The notes under the pieces were generated by a model. The model was not told the origin of the DNA. It did not search any database and worked only from the letters and a program-made list of their open reading frames with translations. The position numbers were made by a program, and so were the translations under genes. This document shows positions 58,903 through 64,000 of a stretch of DNA of 64,000 nt, in pieces. Within the stretch, counting starts at the first letter, position 1. Each line of letters opens with the position of its first letter. This DNA comes from Flagellimonas alvinocaridis (GTDB lineage Bacteria > Bacteroidota > Bacteroidia > Flavobacteriales > Flavobacteriaceae): positions 310,001 through 374,000 of the forward strand of contig NZ_SNTZ01000002.1 in the NCBI RefSeq assembly GCF_004916895.1. Reading direction: 5' to 3'.

Positions 58903-61371
58903 TTAAAATCGCATCCCAAATTTTAAGTTGAAGACACGGCTTGTCAAATAATTCGGCACGGCAAATTGCCTTTGGGTATCTACATCCCTTACCCAGGTAT
59001 TGGTTATGGAATTTTGAGTGTTGAATAGGTTGAAAATTTCAAAACCAACACTACATTCTCTAAACTTATATAGCCAATGCCCTTGCGGATGTTTGTTTTT
59101 TTCGTCTGCAAAAATATAGGAAATTCCCATATCGGCCCTTTTATAATCTCTTAATCTATTCTGAAAATTGTAAGGGTCGGCAGTATTGGGTGACCCTCCG
59201 GGGACCCCAGTATTGTAAACTAAGTTGAGATAGAGTCTAAGATTTGGGATGTTGGGCATATAATCTTGGAACAGCATGGCAAACTTTAAGCGTTGGTCAG
59301 TGGGTCTGGGAATGTATCCGCGCTCCGCTATATTTTCCTTGGTCTGTAGATATCCCAAACTTACCCACGACTCTGTTCCGGGTACAAAAGCACCAACAAG
59401 CCTTAAGTCCACTCCATAAGCAAAAGCAGTTGTGTTATTCTGGGCAGCATATCGTAACCGAACATCTTCAATAGTGTAGGGGTTTACATTTTTTAAATCT
59501 TTGTAATAAGCTTCGCCCAATAAAGTAAATGGCCTGTCCTTGAGGTTAAAACTGTATTCGCTCCCCAATACATAGTGAATGGATTTCTGCGCTTTCACCT
59601 GGGGATTGATTGAGCCGGTAATATCCCTAAGTTCTCTATAAAATGGAGGTTGTTGGTAGCTCCCGGTGGAAAATCGAAATAAAACATCCCGTTCCCAATT
59701 TGGTTTTATGGAAAACTGAACTCTTGGACTAAATATGGTCTGGGAGCTGTTATTAAACCCCTCTCCTGATATGGTCCAATGCTGGATTCTGGTTCCCACA
59801 TTAAAATATAGGGTTTGGTTTTTCAGGTCCATTTGGTGTGCATATTGGATAAAGCCTGCCAATCTACTTGTCTTAACATAGTTTGTGGCCATAGCACTTT
59901 CATACGGAAGGATATCGCCCAGAAAAGGTTCTTCTGGTTGATTGTTGGGTAAGGGAGGTTCGGAAGGACGTATGATATAGCCTGCTGAATCAATAAATTC
60001 AGATTCCCTGAGTTGATCACGGATATCTTCATGGGTAAACTTGAGGCCCCATTCCAGCGTTTTTCTGTTTTTGGAAAACTTTCCGGTATGGGAAATGGTG
60101 AAAATTAAGGCGTCCAGCTGATTTCTTGCCCTCGTGAACTGGGAACCAATGCCCCTTGGGGCATTGGCATCACCGGAGTCTCCATCGCTGAAGTCGGTAT
60201 CCACTGGTCCCAGCTCATAAGAAGCGATGATGTCCGAGAACTCTTCCTCTTGGGTATGGTATAAAGAAGAGGTAAGTCCCAATACGGTATTATCCCCCAA
60301 GTAATAGTCCAATTTTAATGCGCCCAGAGCATTGGTGTATGTGTTGTTTTCCCTTCCTTGATAAAAGACAAGCAAAGCTTTGGGGTCATTAATGGTCCCA
60401 AAATTGGTTTGCCGGGTGAAAGGTTCATTTTCATAGTCGTTTATGGAATAAGTGCCCAAGAAACTTAAATGAAACACGTTGGAAAATCTGTATGTAAGGT
60501 AATTTTGGGCATCAACGAACTTAGGGTTCAGGTTGCTTTCTGTTTGTTGACTATTAACCAATAGGCTGTTGTTTCTGTATCGTACCCCAGTAATGGAGGT
60601 GAATTTTTTGTTTTTAGATGCCGTTTCCAGTGTGCCACTGCCGCCAAGAAAACTTCCATTGAGGCGCAGTCCAAACCTTGTTGGGGTTTTATAGGTAATG
60701 TCCAAGACAGAGGATAGTGCGTCCCCGTACTTTGCTTGAAATCCACCAGGGGAGAAATCCAATCCAGAGACCATATCACTATTTACAAAGCTTAAACCTT
60801 CTTGTTGTGCGGAACGTATCAAAAAGGGGCGGTAAACTTGAATACCGTTCACATAGACCAGATTTTCATCAAAATTACCTCCGCGCACATGGTACTGTGT
60901 ACTTAATTCATTGTTGAAGGATACACCTGGAATCAGTTTCAGGACATTTTCTACTCCAGCATTGGCACCTGGGATTTTCCGAACCGTTTGGGGAGAGATT
61001 GTGGTTATGCCCTCAAGTTTTTTCTCACCCGTGGCTGAAACTTCCACACCTGCCACCTGTACTACATCCTTGTACATTACAGGATTCAATTCAAAAGTTT
61101 CATTGGTGAGCAAGGTCAGCTGTTCTACCACAATGTCTTTAAACCCCACATGGGAGAAAGTCAAGGTATTTGGAGTGTCGGCAACTACTTGAAGTATAAA
61201 ATAGCCGTTATCATCCGAAACCGTACCAGCGTCCCCATAAACAATATTCACATTGGGAATTGGTGACTGTTCCTCATCCAAAATAGTACCGAATACGGTT
61301 GCGTTTTGTCCTTGGAGCAATGCTGCCCAAAACAGTAAAAACGGAACAGTTATGGGCTTGAGGTGGATCAA
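58903..61371 (-). CDS. TonB-dependent outer-membrane receptor
   Basis: An 822-residue receptor. A signal peptide is followed by a carboxypeptidase-regulatory-like domain (ATVFGTILDEEQSPIPNVNI, DDNGYFILQV), a plug from about 110 (ISPQTVRKIPGANAGVENVLKLIPG and QYHVRGGNFDENLVYVNGIQVYRP) and the beta-barrel ending in a terminal aromatic (LKFGMRF). No SusD-like partner gene is adjacent, so a RagA/SusC-type pair is not supported. The substrate is unknown. A 217-residue secreted protein follows and an M23 peptidase lies 4 bp upstream. Confidence 0.93.
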   Translation of the reverse strand: MIHLKPITVPFLLFWAALLQGQNATVFGTILDEEQSPIPNVNIVYGDAGTVSDDNGYFILQVVADTPNTLTFSHVGFKDIVVEQLTLLTNETFELNPVMYKDVVQVAGVEVSATGEKKLEGITTISPQTVRKIPGANAGVENVLKLIPGVSFNNELSTQYHVRGGNFDENLVYVNGIQVYRPFLIRSAQQEGLSFVNSDMVSGLDFSPGGFQAKYGDALSSVLDITYKTPTRFGLRLNGSFLGGSGTLETASKNKKFTSITGVRYRNNSLLVNSQQTESNLNPKFVDAQNYLTYRFSNVFHLSFLGTYSINDYENEPFTRQTNFGTINDPKALLVFYQGRENNTYTNALGALKLDYYLGDNTVLGLTSSLYHTQEEEFSDIIASYELGPVDTDFSDGDSGDANAPRGIGSQFTRARNQLDALIFTISHTGKFSKNRKTLEWGLKFTHEDIRDQLRESEFIDSAGYIIRPSEPPLPNNQPEEPFLGDILPYESAMATNYVKTSRLAGFIQYAHQMDLKNQTLYFNVGTRIQHWTISGEGFNNSSQTIFSPRVQFSIKPNWERDVLFRFSTGSYQQPPFYRELRDITGSINPQVKAQKSIHYVLGSEYSFNLKDRPFTLLGEAYYKDLKNVNPYTIEDVRLRYAAQNNTTAFAYGVDLRLVGAFVPGTESWVSLGYLQTKENIAERGYIPRPTDQRLKFAMLFQDYMPNIPNLRLYLNLVYNTGVPGGSPNTADPYNFQNRLRDYKRADMGISYIFADEKNKHPQGHWLYKFRECSVGFEIFNLFNTQNSITNTWVRDVDTQRQFAVPNYLTSRVFNLKFGMRF

Positions 61372-61375
61372 TGGG

Positions 61376-63067
61376 CTATTTTCTGAAAAAAGTACCCGTA
61401 AAGGTACTGGAGTTTCCTACATTATCCGTAACGGTTACTTTTAGCTCACATTGTGTGTCATTCAAGATGTTATCATCAAAATTATAGGTAATGGTATTGG
61501 TCTTTGGCTCGTATTCCATCAAAATCCATTTCCCATTTAGTGTGGCGGAATAGGTATCAATACCGCTTAAGTCATCCGAAATGGTCAAACTTAAATAGCT
61601 ATAATTGCTCAGCCACTGGTTCTCTTTAAAGTTTTTTGGCGATATGGTTGGGGCAACGGTATCTTTGGCCAAGGTATACATGCCCATAGCGCGTGTTCGG
61701 GTGGTAAACGAGCCGTCCCGTTTGTAAGTTTTGGAATAGGATGGTCTCTTTTGGTCATCCAAACGGGCAATGAACAATTGCTTTCGTTCTTCGGGAGTAT
61801 ATTGGGACGGGTCAAAACTAATGGTGAAGTTTCTGTGGGCAGCCACACTATTGTCATGTATCATCACCGTATCCTTCCCCTTTTTTAAATCGATGTAGAA
61901 ATCCTCATAAAACGTATTGGCGGGAAAATATACTTTGGCAGCACCTAAATCAAAATTATTGGGCTTGTTTGCAATGATGAAGTCACTGGTAACTTCATTT
62001 TTCAAATTGTTCTTGGGAGATTCCTTTTTTCCTTCAACGGGAATAATGACCTTCGTCTCATTTCCTTCAATATCGGAAATCAATAATTCCACATTATAGG
62101 ACATACCTTCCTCAATATCAATTTTTCCATTGTTGTAAAGGGTTTTGTATATGCTCAGATGATTATACGGTTCCTTAAAACATTTTTGGATGCGTTGTCG
62201 GTACTTGCCAAAATGGGCATAATCTATCAAGGTGTTTATATACCGGGTTTCTCCAAAGGAGAAGGTTTCAAAATCGTATTCCAGGTACACTTTTCCGTTA
62301 ACGGTTTGTTTAACCGAGTAGACTCCATTCTGGTTGGCGGCCATATCTTGGCGGTCAAAACTGTTGATGCCAAAACCTATGGTACCATTGGCTGTAACTT
62401 TGTCTGCCTTAAAGCTTCCATCTGCTTGTTTGGTAAAATTGACTTGTATTTTTTCTGAACTTCGGTTAACCAAGGCATCGTTGGATAGGGGATAGGCAAA
62501 AAGACCTACTAGAGAGGGGTTTGTGGCATCCCTTACGTCGTACCCATAGAGCAGGGGATTGGTAGGTTTTTCGGAAACGCTGCTGCGGATTTCAAAATGA
62601 AGGTGTGGGCCGGAAGAACCACCAGTATTTCCGGAGTAGGCTATGATATTGCCTTTGGAGACCTTTAGTTCTCCATAATCTGGAAAAATCTCAACTTCAT
62701 AGGATTGTTTGGCGTACTGTACTTTTTTTACGTACTCCTCAATCTCGGGACCAAATTTTTTAAGGTGACCGTAGACCGAAGTGTGCCCGCTGGGATGTGC
62801 CACATAGAGCGCCTTGCCATAGCCCCAGTGGGAAACTTTAATGCGGGTAACGGTGCCATCCGCCACGGCCAAAATGGGCAACCCTTCCCGTTGCTGCGTC
62901 TTAATATCTATTCCCGAATGAAAGTGGTTGGACCGTAATTCCCCAAATGTACCAGCAAGTACAATGGGAATTTCCATGGGGGATTGAAATGTATCGGTAG
63001 GGTAATTTTCTTGTGCTTTAAGCACTAAGGAAAACAAAAGGAAGACACCAAAAAAGTTAAAACGCAT
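61376..63067 (-). CDS. Secreted M23-family metallopeptidase
   Basis: A 563-residue protein (signal peptide RFNFFGVFLLFSLVLKAQ). The M23 zinc domain has HFHSGIDIK (H-x-x-x-D) near residue 53 and GPHLHFEIR (H-x-H) near 145. The remaining ~400 residues are beta-rich modules that may bind substrate or position the enzyme (Ig-like in appearance). It is expected to cut peptidoglycan cross-links or act as a non-catalytic regulator. An upstream in-frame ATG at 63376 is rejected for lack of a signal peptide and because it would overlap the zapB-like gene. Confidence 0.9.
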   Translation of the reverse strand: MRFNFFGVFLLFSLVLKAQENYPTDTFQSPMEIPIVLAGTFGELRSNHFHSGIDIKTQQREGLPILAVADGTVTRIKVSHWGYGKALYVAHPSGHTSVYGHLKKFGPEIEEYVKKVQYAKQSYEVEIFPDYGELKVSKGNIIAYSGNTGGSSGPHLHFEIRSSVSEKPTNPLLYGYDVRDATNPSLVGLFAYPLSNDALVNRSSEKIQVNFTKQADGSFKADKVTANGTIGFGINSFDRQDMAANQNGVYSVKQTVNGKVYLEYDFETFSFGETRYINTLIDYAHFGKYRQRIQKCFKEPYNHLSIYKTLYNNGKIDIEEGMSYNVELLISDIEGNETKVIIPVEGKKESPKNNLKNEVTSDFIIANKPNNFDLGAAKVYFPANTFYEDFYIDLKKGKDTVMIHDNSVAAHRNFTISFDPSQYTPEERKQLFIARLDDQKRPSYSKTYKRDGSFTTRTRAMGMYTLAKDTVAPTISPKNFKENQWLSNYSYLSLTISDDLSGIDTYSATLNGKWILMEYEPKTNTITYNFDDNILNDTQCELKVTVTDNVGNSSTFTGTFFRK

Positions 63068-63178
63068 GCTATATTTTATAATTAGATACGAAAATAACCA
63101 ATGTTTTGATTTGTAAAAAGTCCATAAGAATGCCAAAAAAGGTTTAAATGAACACTTTAAGAATAAATCCAAAAAGTA

Positions 63179-63209
63179 TTGCGAAGTTAGCCAAGGTTGG
63201 TTAACTTTG
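63179..63209 (+). promoter_or_regulatory. Sigma-A promoter of the zapB-like/zapA genes
   Basis: TTG (63179-63181), a 20-base spacer and TAACTTTG (63202-63209) match the Bacteroidetes consensus. Transcription near 63215 excludes the earlier TTG reading start at 63197. Confidence 0.7.
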
Positions 63210-63235
63210 TGTGGTACGCATTGATGTTTGCATAT

Positions 63236-63526
63236 ATGGGCGAACTTGTTGAGATTGTTGATTCTTTGGAAAACAAAGTGAGCAAACTGTTGCACAAAAT
63301 GGAGTTGTTGCATCAGGCCAATGCCAAGTTGAAAGAAGAATTGGACCTTGTTAAAGAGGAGAACAAACTTAAGCAAGACGCCGTTTTGGAATGGGAAGAA
63401 AAGTATAATTCCTTAAAAATGGCAAACACAATGCTGGGTAGTAATACTAGCAAAACAGAAGCTAAGCTCAAAATAAATACATTAATTCGCGAACTTGATG
63501 TTTGCATAGCCAAGTTGGCGGATTAG
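63236..63526 (+). CDS. ZapB-like coiled-coil protein
   Basis: A 96-residue protein that is coiled coil over most of its length (IVDSLENKVSKLLHKMELL, LKEELDLVKEENKL), with no membrane segment. ZapB-type proteins stabilise the Z-ring. It lies directly upstream of zapA in the same direction, a common arrangement in Flavobacteriia (family knowledge). An ATG 12 bp upstream (63224) is an alternative start; both fit the promoter. Confidence 0.8.
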   Translation: MGELVEIVDSLENKVSKLLHKMELLHQANAKLKEELDLVKEENKLKQDAVLEWEEKYNSLKMANTMLGSNTSKTEAKLKINTLIRELDVCIAKLAD

Positions 63527-63537
63527 TTTGTTCCAAT

Positions 63538-63834
63538 ATGATGGAAGAGAAGCTCAAAATAAAGCTTTCCATTGCTGATAGGGTATATCCTCTAACAATA
63601 GACCCTAAACAGGAGGAAGGATTGCGAAAAGCGGCCAAGAATATTGAAAATTTGGTCAAAAAGTTCGAGCAGAACTATGCTGTCAGGGACAAACAGGACG
63701 TTTTGGCCATGTGTGCCCTGCAGTTCGCCTCAAAAATAGAGCAAGGCGGAATAGATCAGTCAGAAGGAACCAAAGCTGCCATGGAACGGCTAAGGGCCCT
63801 GAATGATTTGGTGTATTCCAAACTAGGGGAATAA
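63538..63834 (+). CDS. zapA: Cell division protein ZapA
   Basis: A 98-residue ZapA homologue: LKIKLSIADRVYPLTIDPKQ at the start, EEGLRKAAKNIENLVKKF and DVLAMCALQFASKIEQ as the helical second half. ZapA cross-links FtsZ filaments. ATG 63541 is an equally good start (adjacent ATGATG). It follows the zapB-like gene by 11 bp, and a probable 6S RNA lies downstream. Confidence 0.9.
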   Translation: MMEEKLKIKLSIADRVYPLTIDPKQEEGLRKAAKNIENLVKKFEQNYAVRDKQDVLAMCALQFASKIEQGGIDQSEGTKAAMERLRALNDLVYSKLGE

Positions 63835-63879
63835 GTTCTTTAAAATAAATATTGTTACTGCCCACATTGGTAATATTTT

Positions 63880-63905
63880 TTTGACAAACTCAACACTATT
63901 ATAAT
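63880..63905 (+). promoter_or_regulatory. Promoter-like sequence ahead of the probable 6S RNA
   Basis: TTTG (63880-63883) lies 16 bases before TATAAT (63900-63905). The overlapping TTGACA at 63881 is only 13 bases from TATAAT and so is not a normal sigma-70 pair. The motif fits an RNA start near 63912. Confidence 0.4.
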
Positions 63906-63911
63906 TAAAAA

Positions 63912-64000
63912 GGGTGAGTTTAGGTTGTAAAAGCAGGCCCTACCTGTATAGGGATCCTTGAGCAGCATGGTAGCCCTAAACCTGTAATTTGGAGTTTGTA
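63912..64000 (+). ncRNA. Probable 6S-type RNA (5' part, truncated by window edge)
   Basis: The stretch after zapA contains no ORF but has complementary blocks: GTTTAGG (near 63918-63924) with CCTAAAC (63975-63981), and CCCTA/TAGGG inside. GAGTTTG recurs at the window end. Position beside zapA is the classical location of 6S RNA, and Flavobacteriia have a distinct 6S-Flavo family (established knowledge). The 3' end is outside the window, so the fold is unproved. Confidence 0.45.

Noticed and set aside
63068..63376. N-terminal extension of the M23 peptidase
   Set aside because: The extension lacks a signal peptide, overlaps the zapB-like gene and hides the proper signal peptide starting at 63067.
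63881..63905. Classical sigma-70 pair TTGACA-TATAAT
   Set aside because: The spacing is only 13 bases, too short for a normal pair, and Bacteroidetes use different elements.

Overview
The window looks like chromosomal DNA of a marine member of the Flavobacteriaceae, probably near Muricauda/Allomuricauda (the genus is inference). Support comes from many Flavobacteriia-type proteins (DUF5606, DUF2795, 'CCC motif' and CD225 membrane proteins, DUF4105, a 1120-residue SecA), lipoboxes and signal peptides ending in ...AQ, and repeated matches to the Bacteroidetes sigma-A promoter (-33 TTG, -7 TAnnTTTG) a few bases upstream of gene starts. There is almost no Shine-Dalgarno signal. I see no rRNA, tRNA, CRISPR array, transposase or prophage gene; gene density is high and many neighbours overlap by a few bases.

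Layout. 1-6.2 kb: the N-terminal 550 residues of a secreted repeat protein, an ABC-2 exporter pair, an unrecognised 358-residue protein, an NdpA-type nucleoid protein and a pRiA4b ORF-3 protein. 6.2-14 kb: a leftward run reading sialyltransferase-like, CMP-nonulosonate synthetase fused to a HAD phosphatase, NeuB-type synthase, TsaC, CCA-adding enzyme and heme A synthase, plus two GT2 glycosyltransferases. 14-16.7 kb: dapD, ruvX, def and a DUF5606 gene. 16.7-22.3 kb: a secreted GH20/SGNH/acetylesterase operon divergent from mazG plus a sulfatase. 22.4-28.1 kb: a MATE exporter, a PAP2 phosphatase and a GT39 transferase meet, tail to tail, a GT2 (DPM/GtrB type) plus UPF0104 pair. 28.1-34 kb: meaB, ohr, an ECF sigma/anti-sigma/effector operon, msrA and two tiny ORFs. 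34-39.5 kb: secreted amidohydrolase and M14 peptidase, then a sensor kinase. 39.6-49.2 kb: secA, DUF2795, a B12 adenosyltransferase, an ABC-F ATPase, a DUF4105 protein, a CDP-alcohol phosphatidyltransferase and a PH-like membrane protein. 49.2-54.5 kb: lptB, an AhpD-like protein, tatC, kdsD and recQ. 54.5-56.5 kb: a cassette of four small membrane proteins and an Smr protein. 57-64 kb: cysteine desulfurase, a TonB receptor, an M23 peptidase, a ZapB-like protein, zapA and the start of a probable 6S-type RNA.

How the genes fit together. The strongest biological story is cell-surface glycosylation. Three adjacent genes (9.2-12.3 kb) give a 9-phosphate route to CMP-sialic acid or CMP-KDN: condensation, dephosphorylation, CMP activation and transfer. 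The activation and dephosphorylation steps are fused in the same order as in vertebrate CMAS, but here the phosphatase residues are intact. Two more glycosyltransferases lie beside it, and a polyprenyl-phosphate-sugar set lies at 24-28 kb. Other themes are envelope biogenesis (LptB, KdsD, SecA, TatC), marine glycan and peptide scavenging (GH20, sulfatase, esterases, M14, TonB receptor) and redox repair (MsrA, Ohr).

The least explained parts are the four-gene small membrane-protein cassette at 54.5-55.9 kb, the sigma-factor operon at 29.9-32.5 kb and a 405-bp gap at 33.3-33.7 kb. Coordinates come from reading frames; starts were moved inward where a promoter box or signal peptide required it.
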